A stretch of 5,580 nucleotides of DNA, taken from Candidatus Stahliibacteriota bacterium. Its GTDB lineage: Bacteria; Hydrothermota; Tepidihabitantia; SM23-42. The position numbers and the translations under genes are program-made. The stretch lies in NCBI GenBank assembly GCA_004376785.1, contig SOIY01000217.1, positions 1-5,580 of the forward strand, read 5' to 3'. Below, piece by piece: positions 1-5,501 of the stretch; position 1 is the stretch's first letter; each line of letters opens with the position of its first letter. Below the pieces are notes generated by a model. The model saw only the letters and a list, made by a program, of their open reading frames with translations, was not told the DNA's origin and did not search any database.

Positions 1-15
1 GTAAGAATGAGTAGC

Positions 16-43
16 TTGACATTCAAGAATGAGGGTATATACT
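16..43 (+). promoter_or_regulatory. Predicted promoter P1 for the Fe-S protein operon
   Basis: The -35 box is TTGACA (16-21) and the -10 box is TATACT (38-43), with a 16-bp spacer. The -35 is embedded in GCTTGAC (14-20), a 7-mer also present in three other promoters of this window. The predicted transcription start is near position 50, inside the left arm of the palindrome at 42-77. That would leave a leader of roughly 57 nt before the ATG at 107. This is a motif-based prediction; the start site is inferred from normal sigma-70 geometry. Confidence 0.65.
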
Positions 44-77
44 AACCCCCACACCAATGCATTGGTGTGGGGGTTAG
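42..77. repeat. Perfect 36-bp palindrome, copy 1
   Basis: The sequence reads identically on both strands from 42 to 77, centred between 59 and 60. Each arm holds CCCCCACACCAATG or its complement. The inner 30 bp (45-74) recur without mismatch at 5016-5045. As RNA it could fold into a long GC-rich stem with a very short loop, but no U-tract follows, so it is not a standard intrinsic terminator. It lies between the predicted -10 box of P1 and the ribosome binding site at 95-99, across the predicted transcription start. It could be an operator, a leader hairpin or a small dispersed palindromic element. The near-identical second copy favours a dispersed repeat. Confidence 0.9.
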
Positions 78-106
78 GTATTTGATTTATTCGAGGAGGA
101 TTGCAT

Positions 107-1180
107 ATGAATGATGAAGTTTACGAGCAGCTTGCAGATGCCCTGAACAGGCTACCTAATGCTTTTCCGCGAACTCCATCAAATATTGAAATCCCGATGT
201 TGCAGAAAATATTTTTTGAAGATGAGGCTGCTTTAGCATGTCACTTAACTGGCACAATGGAGACTGCAGATGTAATTGCTGAGCGTACGGGTTTAGAGAT
301 AGACGGAGTGAAGAAAAGGCTTATAGCATTAGTTAAACGGGGTTTTGTATGGCTGTCAAAGGAGGAGGGTAAACTTCGTTTCAGACTTGCACCATTTATT
401 GTTGGAATTTTTGAAGCCCAGTTAGAAAGTATGGACCATGAATTTGTTCATCTCTATGAAGAGTATATGGCTGATGGCGGTGCAGTGGGTATTATGAAGC
501 CACAACCTGCGATCCACCGTGTTGTGCCTGCGAAGGGTGCAGTAAAAACAGAATGGATACTTCCATATGATGATGTCCGTGCACTGTTTATAGCAGCTAA
601 AACATTTAGTGTTCGTGATTGCATATGTCGGGTACAGCAGGACCTTCTGGGTCAGCGCAAGTGCGATTTTCCATTGAAGAATTGTCTGAGTTTTTCTTCA
701 ATTGATCGACCCTCAAGACCTGGGGATATCACAAAGGAACAAGCACTGGCAATTCTTGATAAAACCGAGGATCTTGGTCTTGTGCACACGGTCAGCAACG
801 TAATAAAAGGCATTTTCTATGTTTGTAATTGTTGTGGCTGCTGTTGTGGTATACTACGAGGAATAACTGAATGGGGTATAGAAGAATCAGTAGCCGCTGC
901 TAATTACTTTGCGGTTATTGATCCTGATGAGTGCACAGAGTGTGGTATATGCATAGAGCGATGCCAGGTTCACGCAATATCAGAAAAAGACGGAAAGACT
1001 GTTGCTGAACGCAAAAAGTGCATAGGTTGTGGTCTGTGTGTTACTGGATGTCCTAATGATGCTGTAAGACTTCAAAAAAAGCCTGATGCTGAAATCATCC
1101 ATCCGCCAGATGATTTTGCAGCCTGGGAGCGCGAGCGTTTGCAAAACCGCGGTTTAGAAAAAAGAGGTGATAAAATATGA
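107..1180 (+). CDS. Winged-helix / Cys-rich / 2x[4Fe-4S] ferredoxin-domain protein
   Basis: This is a 357-residue cytoplasmic iron-sulfur protein. The start is ATG 107, because GGAGG at 95-99 lies 7 nt upstream; the in-frame TTG at 101 is too close to that site. Residues about 38-100 look like a winged helix-turn-helix (ADVIAERTGLEIDGVKKRL recognition region, then a GKLRFRLAP wing). The middle has Cys172, Cys174, Cys186 and Cys193, then a dense cluster CNCCGCCC (240-247, six Cys). The C-terminus has two ferredoxin motifs: C276-C279-C282-C286, where the fourth Cys is followed by Gln instead of the usual Pro, and C305-C308-C311-C315-Pro. The sequence resembles the 'ferredoxin with N-terminal winged helix' proteins of anaerobes, whose reaction is unknown to me. 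Electron transfer or redox-sensing regulation are inferences. It overlaps the next gene by four bases. Confidence 0.85.
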   Translation: MNDEVYEQLADALNRLPNAFPRTPSNIEIPMLQKIFFEDEAALACHLTGTMETADVIAERTGLEIDGVKKRLIALVKRGFVWLSKEEGKLRFRLAPFIVGIFEAQLESMDHEFVHLYEEYMADGGAVGIMKPQPAIHRVVPAKGAVKTEWILPYDDVRALFIAAKTFSVRDCICRVQQDLLGQRKCDFPLKNCLSFSSIDRPSRPGDITKEQALAILDKTEDLGLVHTVSNVIKGIFYVCNCCGCCCGILRGITEWGIEESVAAANYFAVIDPDECTECGICIERCQVHAISEKDGKTVAERKKCIGCGLCVTGCPNDAVRLQKKPDAEIIHPPDDFAAWERERLQNRGLEKRGDKI

Positions 1181-1380
1181 AAATTATACAAGACATGAAT
1201 GAGCGAGTGAGAAAATTAAATATCTTTGATATAAAATTAGTCCAGGGATGTGCAATGTTTGTGGTGCTTATCATAGTAAAACTAATACCACAGATAATGA
1301 CCATAAACATATGGTGGTTTGTAGTCTTATTAGTAATATGTGCAATAAGACCATTATATGTATTTTGCATTAAGAAATAG
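1177..1380 (+). CDS. Small two-helix membrane protein, coupled to the Fe-S protein
   Basis: This 67-residue protein starts within the stop codon of the Fe-S gene (ATGA overlap, 1177-1180). A GAGGTGA ribosome binding site at 1164-1170 supports the start. About 23 polar, charged N-terminal residues (MKIIQDMNERVRKLNIFDIK) precede two hydrophobic stretches, roughly residues 25-42 and 46-64, ending in a short basic tail (IKK). Two membrane helices joined by a very short turn are expected. The overlap implies translational coupling and similar output, so it may anchor or serve the Fe-S protein at the membrane. That partnership is inferred only from gene order. I recognise no named family. Nothing resembling an intrinsic terminator follows. 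Confidence 0.75.
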   Translation: MKIIQDMNERVRKLNIFDIKLVQGCAMFVVLIIVKLIPQIMTINIWWFVVLLVICAIRPLYVFCIKK

Positions 1381-1672
1381 TGCCTTTTTGAAACAAACTC
1401 CTTTTTATTCATCTCGTGATACTGATGCTATTACGAAAAGCTTGACTTAGCAGTGCAGATGAGTAAAATATTATGAGGGCTCTGCGAGTTCTTACATAAT
1501 GAGCAGAGGAAATATGCCTCGGTAAATAAATACTAACATTTGGTAGCACGAAAGCTGATGACACGCCTTTAGCTCAAAACTGCAGAATCCATAATGAATA
1601 ATCACACAACTGATGAATTCGGAGAATGGTTATATACGAAAGTTAATTAAATATCATAGGTGATTTTTGATT
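1381..1672 (+). other. Intergenic region with promoter and long leader
   Basis: This 292-bp gap holds promoter P2 (1442-1469) and about 190 nt between its predicted start and the methyltransferase ATG. The leader contains a small possible hairpin, CTCTGC at 1480-1485 with GCAGAG at 1503-1508, and an overlapping alternative, GAGG at 1506-1509 with CCTC at 1517-1520. CTGATGA at 1556-1562 resembles short motifs found in several structured RNAs, but no complete riboswitch or ribozyme core could be assembled around it. An 18-codon ATG frame at 1594-1650 lacks a ribosome binding site. No tRNA, terminator or longer ORF was seen. Confidence 0.5.
1442..1469 (+). promoter_or_regulatory. Predicted promoter P2 for the methyltransferase gene
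   Basis: The -35 box is TTGACT (1442-1447) and the -10 box is TAAAAT (1464-1469), with a 16-bp spacer. Including the two bases before the -35, the 30-bp block 1440-1469 matches P5 (4840-4869) at 24 of 30 positions, including AGTGCAGATGA inside the spacer (AGTGTAGGTGA in P5). TTACG also precedes the -35 by a few bases in both. The predicted start near 1476 leaves a leader of nearly 200 nt. Confidence 0.6.
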
Positions 1673-2470
1673 ATGAAAAGTATTCATAAACATTTTTCTA
1701 AAATTGCACACAAATATGGAGATTTAAGAACTGGAGATTTGGAACCGATTTTATTTATCCAAAAGAAGGTGCAAAATCTGACTAAGATTGAAGCAGGAGA
1801 TGTTGGTTGTGGAATGGGAAGATATGGCGTAAAATTATTGAAATATTTAGGAGAGAGGCTTCATCTCACTTGTATTGATATGAATGATGATATGTTGAAT
1901 GAACTTACAAAGAATTTTAATAATGACAACATAGTTAAAAATTTCAAAATAATAAAATCATTAGCAGAAAATTTACCTTTACGAACCAATTCTTTGGATT
2001 GTATTTTCACCTTCAACACCATACATCATTTCAAACTTATAAATTTTCTTAAAGAGACATCTCGGATTTTACGAAATAATGGATACTTATTTATTTACAC
2101 ACGTTTAAAAAGTCAAAACAAGAGGAATATCTGGGGAAGATTTTTTCCTAAATTCTATGAGAAAGAAACGCGGCTTTATGAACTAAATGAGTTGATAGAA
2201 TTATTTAAAAAAACGTCAATTCTGAGATTAGAATCCATTGAATATTTCAAATATAAACGAAAGGCTAAATTAGAGCGGCTCTTAACACTGGCAGTGAACC
2301 ACCATTATTCTACGTTTTGTTTATATAATAAAAAAGAGTTTGAAGAAGCCTTGAAGGAATTTCAGAAAAATATTGTTCGCAATTTCAAAAATACCGACAG
2401 AATCATATGGAATGATGAGAACATAATGTTTTTCATTACAAAGAATAAAGACCACGAGCAAAAAATTTGA
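1673..2470 (+). CDS. Class I SAM-dependent methyltransferase
   Basis: This is a 265-residue soluble protein. ATG 1673 is chosen because AGGTGAT (1658-1664) lies 8 nt upstream, whereas the in-frame TTG at 1667 would leave only 2 nt. The Rossmann core is clear. Motif I is DVGCGMGRYG (43-52), which binds SAM. An acidic residue at the end of the second strand (CIDMN, Asp69) should bind the ribose. SLAENLP (96-102) is followed by LDCIFTFNTIHHF (108-120) and an ILRNNGYLFIYTR strand (132-144), the pattern of the Methyltransf_11/25 type. About 120 lysine-rich residues follow and probably form the substrate-specific part. The substrate cannot be told. The gene is visibly more AT-rich than its neighbours (11 G+C in the 60 bases 1921-1980), hinting at separate origin. 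Its stop codon overlaps the -35 of P3. Confidence 0.88.
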   Translation: MKSIHKHFSKIAHKYGDLRTGDLEPILFIQKKVQNLTKIEAGDVGCGMGRYGVKLLKYLGERLHLTCIDMNDDMLNELTKNFNNDNIVKNFKIIKSLAENLPLRTNSLDCIFTFNTIHHFKLINFLKETSRILRNNGYLFIYTRLKSQNKRNIWGRFFPKFYEKETRLYELNELIELFKKTSILRLESIEYFKYKRKAKLERLLTLAVNHHYSTFCLYNKKEFEEALKEFQKNIVRNFKNTDRIIWNDENIMFFITKNKDHEQKI

Positions 2471-2494
2471 CTTGGTGTGTTGGTGAACTTTATG
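2467..2494 (+). promoter_or_regulatory. Possible weak promoter P3 for the acetyltransferase gene
   Basis: TTGACT (2467-2472) overlaps the methyltransferase stop codon and is followed after 16 bp by a poor -10 candidate, TTTATG (2489-2494). The spacer resembles that of P4: TTGACTTGGT is shared exactly, and TTGGTG follows in both, one base earlier here. A second -10-like string, TATACT (2502-2507), sits right against the ribosome binding site and is probably too close to drive a leadered mRNA. The acetyltransferase may also be read from P2. Confidence 0.35.
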
Positions 2495-2519
2495 AGCGTT
2501 ATATACTAAGGAGAAATAA

Positions 2520-3308
2520 ATGGAGGTAGTTGATTTAACATATGAGTACATGAACTTTGTCTCGGTATGTACTCATATTGATGACCAAAACGAAGAGACG
2601 GATAAAATAGTTAGGGTAAGAGAAGCATGGATAAAGGAGTCCATGGTAAAAGGATTAAAGGTTAAAGTTGCTGTTGATGATAATGGAAAACCCATTGGCT
2701 TTGCCCATTGCCTGCCCATTGAACTTGGCACCTGGGGTATGTCAGGAAAGGATTTAATGACAATTCCATGTCTAACACGACAGTATAAACGGGTTTACAA
2801 TCGTGAACAGGGAAGTGGTGTTGGCAGGGCACTCATGAAAGCAGTTGAGGCGGAGGCAAAGAAAACCAAGAAAGGAGTAGCAGTTCTGTGTTATGACAAT
2901 GATTTTTGGTTCATGCCCTACGCATTTTTCAAAAAATTAGGATACAAGGAAGTAGCACGACAAGGTAATACTGTCATAGTTCTCAAGGCATGGGAGAAAG
3001 TTGACCCACCTGTCATGCACAAATTGAATTATAAATTCAAGCCAACCAAGGGTAAGGTCGTTGTTGATGTTTTTTGGCATCCGATTTGCTCGACCTCTAT
3101 TTGCGAGATACAACGTGTTAGGGAGGTGTGCGCTGAATATGGTGACAGAGTAATTCTCAATGAGTATAATTGTGGTGTTAAAGATATTCTTGAAAAGCAC
3201 CAAACTTCTAGAGCCTTATTTTTTAATGGGAAGTATAAATGCTGGGGGTATGAAGCTCCGCGTGATGGCCTGAGAAAAGAAATAGAAAAGGCTTTAACTC
3301 AATCATAA
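2520..3308 (+). CDS. GNAT N-acetyltransferase with C-terminal thioredoxin-like (YoaP-type) domain
   Basis: This 262-residue soluble protein starts at ATG 2520, with AAGGAG (2508-2513) 6 nt upstream. Residues about 30-158 form a GNAT domain that should transfer an acetyl group from acetyl-CoA. The strand VKVAVDDNGKPIGFAHCLPI (48-67) leads to the CoA pyrophosphate loop EQGSGVGRALM (96-106), and the closing motif is FFKKLGYKEV (136-145). From about 178 a second domain begins with VVVDVFWHPIC, carrying Cys190 and Cys195 (CSTSIC), then YGDRVILNEYNC and FFNGKYKCWGY. This looks like a divergent thioredoxin fold, as in the YoaP-type GNAT proteins, and the total length fits that group. The acceptor substrate is unknown. 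The gene is 49 bp downstream of the methyltransferase, and co-transcription is plausible. Confidence 0.85.
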   Translation: MEVVDLTYEYMNFVSVCTHIDDQNEETDKIVRVREAWIKESMVKGLKVKVAVDDNGKPIGFAHCLPIELGTWGMSGKDLMTIPCLTRQYKRVYNREQGSGVGRALMKAVEAEAKKTKKGVAVLCYDNDFWFMPYAFFKKLGYKEVARQGNTVIVLKAWEKVDPPVMHKLNYKFKPTKGKVVVDVFWHPICSTSICEIQRVREVCAEYGDRVILNEYNCGVKDILEKHQTSRALFFNGKYKCWGYEAPRDGLRKEIEKALTQS

Positions 3309-3374
3309 ATTCTTAAAATTTTGTAAATGGTTTATTTCTCTCTCACTACCTTCATTTCATTTTATACCTTCAGC

Positions 3375-3402
3375 TTGACTTGGTAGGATTGGTGTATACA
3401 AT
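3375..3402 (+). promoter_or_regulatory. Predicted promoter P4 for the MATE transporter gene
   Basis: The -35 box is TTGACT (3375-3380) within GCTTGAC (3373-3379). The -10 box is TACAAT (3397-3402), with a 16-bp spacer; a 14-bp alternative uses TATACA at 3395-3400. The expected start near 3409 coincides with the first ATG of the transporter, so the transcript may be leaderless or nearly so. Confidence 0.6.
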
Positions 3403-3408
3403 GACTCA

Positions 3409-4800
3409 ATGATGCAGAAAAAACATGAGCGAATGCGCGGTGAGATTCTCAATGGTAGTATTGAAAAAACACTGCTGAAACTTGCCTACCCACTCGTTTT
3501 TTTCAATCTTCTATTCATTATTTATAACCTCACTGATACATTTTGGCTTGGTAAGTTAGGAAGAGAAGCTGTTTCTGCACCTACGGTTTCCTTCCCGTTT
3601 ATCTGGACAATGATGAGTTTTGGTGCAGGTTTTGCGATTGCCGGTTTTGCTTTTGTATCACAGTATGCTGGAGCTGGCCAGTGGGATAAGGCAAAACATA
3701 ATATTGCAAACCTGTTAACGCTCATGTTCTTTTCATCTTTCGCTCTGGGAATAATAGGATTTTTTATTACTCCCTGGATTCTGCGCATTCTCGGTGTTCC
3801 TGCTGATGCCTATGGTAATGCCGTTGTATATTTACGGGTTATGTTCATTGGAATACCATTCTCTTTTGAGGGATTTGCTTTTTCATTTGCTTTAAGAGCA
3901 ATCGGAGATACTAAGACCCCAACTATTATAAATTCTATAGCCATTATTTTAAACGTTATACTTGACCCGCTACTAATTTTTGGCATTGGGCCATTTCCAA
4001 GATTAGAAATTCTGGGTGCCGCGCTTGGAACTATTATCTCTTATTCAATAGCATCTATTTTAAGTATTTATTTGGTATTTAGCGGTAAATTGGGAATAAA
4101 ATTCTATCTCAGTGACTTTAAACCGGATTTTGGTCTATATAAAAAGATGTTTAAAATAGGTCTGCCAGCCAGTATTGGTCAATCATTAAATGCCTTAGGT
4201 TTTGTTGTTTTAATGGGAATCGTTTCGCAGTTTGGCAGTGTTGTTATTGCGGCATACGGTATTGGTCAACGAATTATTAGTTTAATTTTTACGGTTTCTG
4301 ATGGTTTCAGTATGGCTATGTCAACAATGGTAGGGCAGAATCTTGGGGTGCTAAACTTTAAACGGATTAGAAAGATTGTCAATAAGACGATATTAATTAA
4401 CACGATTTTTATTTCAATTCCAACACTGCTTATTTTTCTTTTTCGTACTCAAATTATCGGAATTTTTATTAAGGATATTTTAGTTATTAATGAAGGGGCT
4501 ATTTTCTTTGCATGTTTCCTTATTGCCATGCCTTTTTTTGGGATCTTTTTTATCTCGACTAGTGTTGTCAGGACAGCAGGTCGTACTAAAGAGTCAATGG
4601 TGCTTGGGATTATAAGATTATGGGGTTTGAGGGTTTCTTTGGCTTATTTCTTAAGCACGTTGTGGGGTAGTACAGGTATATGGATAGGTATGGCTATGAG
4701 TAATATAATAGCATCGATCCTGGCTTATTTCTGGTATAAGAGGGAGACCTGGAAAGAAACTGTGACAAAAGAAGAAGTCATGCCGTCGTTTCAGCTATAG
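3409..4800 (+). CDS. MATE-family multidrug/cation efflux transporter
   Basis: This 463-residue integral inner-membrane protein has the usual length and twelve-helix pattern of MATE (DinF/NorM/MepA-type) exporters. These pump cationic drugs or metabolites outward using a Na+ or H+ gradient. The N-terminus NGSIEKTLLKLAYPLV (15-30) leads into YNLTDTFWLGKLG (39-51), typical of the family. RAIGDTKTP (163-171), the LDPLLIFG segment (185-192), AAYGIGQRI (281-289) and VGQNLG (308-313) match recurring MATE motifs in the two six-helix halves. The start is uncertain. ATG 3409, ATG 3412 and ATG 3433 are in frame and none has a clear Shine-Dalgarno site. The first is kept because the predicted transcript begins there. 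The substrate cannot be inferred, and neither neighbour gives a clue. Confidence 0.93.
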   Translation: MMQKKHERMRGEILNGSIEKTLLKLAYPLVFFNLLFIIYNLTDTFWLGKLGREAVSAPTVSFPFIWTMMSFGAGFAIAGFAFVSQYAGAGQWDKAKHNIANLLTLMFFSSFALGIIGFFITPWILRILGVPADAYGNAVVYLRVMFIGIPFSFEGFAFSFALRAIGDTKTPTIINSIAIILNVILDPLLIFGIGPFPRLEILGAALGTIISYSIASILSIYLVFSGKLGIKFYLSDFKPDFGLYKKMFKIGLPASIGQSLNALGFVVLMGIVSQFGSVVIAAYGIGQRIISLIFTVSDGFSMAMSTMVGQNLGVLNFKRIRKIVNKTILINTIFISIPTLLIFLFRTQIIGIFIKDILVINEGAIFFACFLIAMPFFGIFFISTSVVRTAGRTKESMVLGIIRLWGLRVSLAYFLSTLWGSTGIWIGMAMSNIIASILAYFWYKRETWKETVTKEEVMPSFQL

Positions 4801-4841
4801 ATGCTTTTTCAAATATGTAATAATATATGCTTTACGCATGC

Positions 4842-4869
4842 TTGACATAACAGTGTAGGTGAATAAACT
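4842..4869 (+). promoter_or_regulatory. Predicted promoter P5 upstream of the TPR lipoprotein gene
   Basis: The -35 box is TTGACA (4842-4847) and the -10 box is TAAACT (4864-4869), with a 16-bp spacer. It is the closest relative of P2 in the window. The predicted start near 4876 leaves a leader of almost 190 nt that would include the whole palindrome at 5016-5045. Confidence 0.6.
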
Positions 4870-4898
4870 CACTTAGATAGTCGATATAGATAAAAAAA

Positions 4899-4961
4899 AT
4901 GAAAAAGGAAATATCAAATTTGTTAAAACGAGAACACATCGAGAAGGATGCCGTACAATGA
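4899..4961 (+). CDS. Possible 20-residue leader ORF
   Basis: An ATG frame of 20 codons (MKKEISNLLK then REHIEKDAVQ) lies in the leader downstream of P5. The peptide is charged, with no membrane segment and no run of a single amino acid that would suggest attenuation. No good ribosome binding site precedes the ATG, which sits after a run of A. It may be chance or the remnant of a decayed gene, and it is listed only because the 251 bp before the lipoprotein hold no other reading frame. Confidence 0.12.
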   Translation: MKKEISNLLKREHIEKDAVQ

Positions 4962-4975
4962 TTAACAAAAAAATT

Positions 4976-5015
4976 TTTGGTATTTAGACATTTAGGTGTT
5001 TGTTTTTAGGTATTT
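4976..5015 (+). repeat. Three degenerate direct repeats of TTAGGTATTT
   Basis: TTTGGTATTT (4976-4985), TTAGGTGTTT (4992-5001) and TTAGGTATTT (5006-5015) follow one another at 16- and 14-bp steps, just before palindrome copy 2. Each of the first two differs from the third by one base. The exact 10-mer also occurs at 74-83, directly after palindrome copy 1, and at 5506-5515. They could be binding sites for a regulator, or simple repetition in T-rich DNA. Confidence 0.4.
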
Positions 5016-5045
5016 ACCCCCACACCAATGCATTGGTGTGGGGGT
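5016..5045. repeat. Perfect 30-bp palindrome, copy 2
   Basis: This is a perfect inverted repeat centred between 5030 and 5031, identical over all 30 bp to 45-74. It ends 9 nt before the GGAGG (5055-5059) of the lipoprotein gene, so an RNA hairpin would lie next to the ribosome binding site without covering it. Its flanks, TTTTAGGTATTTA on the left and GGAGGTATTATGAA on the right, recur at 5504-5539 without the palindrome. The spacing there is exactly 29 nt shorter. No U-tract follows. Confidence 0.9.
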
Positions 5046-5063
5046 CATATAAAAGGAGGTATT

Positions 5064-5501
5064 ATGAAAAAGATATTATTGGTAGTTCTGGCCCTAACTA
5101 TTATTTCCTGCGGTCAGAAAAAGAGCGCACAGGATTATTTTAACAAAGGCGCTCAATTGATTGAAAAAGGTGAAATCGATAAATCGATTGAATATTATCA
5201 ACAGGGATTAAAACTAGAGCCGAGGTCAGCAGTGGGTCATAATCTACTTGGTATGGCTTATCGATCTAAGTTCAACCAGACTGGTGATTCTGAGTGGAAG
5301 AAAAAAGAGATTGCCAGTTTTGAAACAGCACTCGAAATTAACCCTGATTATATGAATGCTTTAGTAAATCTTGGGGCAACGTACTACTACTCTGGCGAGA
5401 AGAAGGAGGCAGTACGTTATTTTAAGCATGCGCTTGAAGTTTATCCAAAACATCCTGAAGCAGACCAGATTAAAAAAATGATTACCGAGGCCGAAGAATA
5501 G
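5064..5501 (+). CDS. TPR-repeat lipoprotein
   Basis: This 145-residue protein starts at ATG 5064, with GGAGG (5055-5059) 4 nt upstream; upstream in-frame ATGs fall in the palindrome and lack a site. The N-terminus is a lipoprotein signal: MKK, a hydrophobic core, then the lipobox IISC with Cys16 as the expected lipidated residue. The mature protein would therefore sit on a membrane facing the periplasm or outside. About three tetratricopeptide repeats follow: 22-55 (YFNKGAQLIEKGEIDKSIEY...), 56-96 (NLLGMAYRS..., enlarged by a short charged insert around 70-81), and 97-130 (NALVNLGATYYYSGEKKEA). Each ends near a Pro as usual (LEP, INP, YPKHP). TPRs bind partner proteins, and no enzymatic domain is present. 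It is probably an assembly or scaffold lipoprotein; its partner is unknown. Confidence 0.85.
   Translation: MKKILLVVLALTIISCGQKKSAQDYFNKGAQLIEKGEIDKSIEYYQQGLKLEPRSAVGHNLLGMAYRSKFNQTGDSEWKKKEIASFETALEINPDYMNALVNLGATYYYSGEKKEAVRYFKHALEVYPKHPEADQIKKMITEAEE

Noticed and set aside
42..77. Palindrome as a rho-independent terminator
   Set aside because: Neither copy is followed by a U-run, and both lie directly in front of genes between promoter and ribosome binding site.
1095..1412. Reverse-strand ORF of 105 codons opposite the small membrane protein
   Set aside because: It lies across two forward genes joined by an ATGA overlap, lacks recognisable domains, and mirrors their coding sequence.
1473..1499. 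Eight-codon leader peptide after P2
   Set aside because: Its ATG lies before the predicted transcription start near 1476, and it has no ribosome binding site.
1530..1580. CTGATGA-containing stretch as a fluoride riboswitch, hammerhead ribozyme or similar RNA
   Set aside because: Only one short motif matches; the partner segments (a GGCGATG-type 5' half, or a GAAA core after a stem) are absent.
1594..1650. 18-codon ORF in the leader of the methyltransferase
   Set aside because: No Shine-Dalgarno site and nothing distinctive in the peptide; open frames of this size are expected by chance.
2321..3203. Reverse-strand ORFs at 2321-2551 and 2937-3203
   Set aside because: Both are antisense to well-supported genes with clear family motifs and show no domain of their own.
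3522..3788. Reverse-strand ORF inside the MATE gene
   Set aside because: Antisense shadow of a conserved transporter coding region.
5028..5063. Upstream start for the TPR lipoprotein within the palindrome
   Set aside because: It would add a non-signal extension (MHWCGGHIKGGI) before a perfect lipoprotein signal, and has no ribosome binding site; ATG 5064 has one.
1381..5063. Integron-like cassette array, because unrelated genes each have their own promoter
   Set aside because: No attC-like pairs of core sites separate the genes, and no integrase is present.
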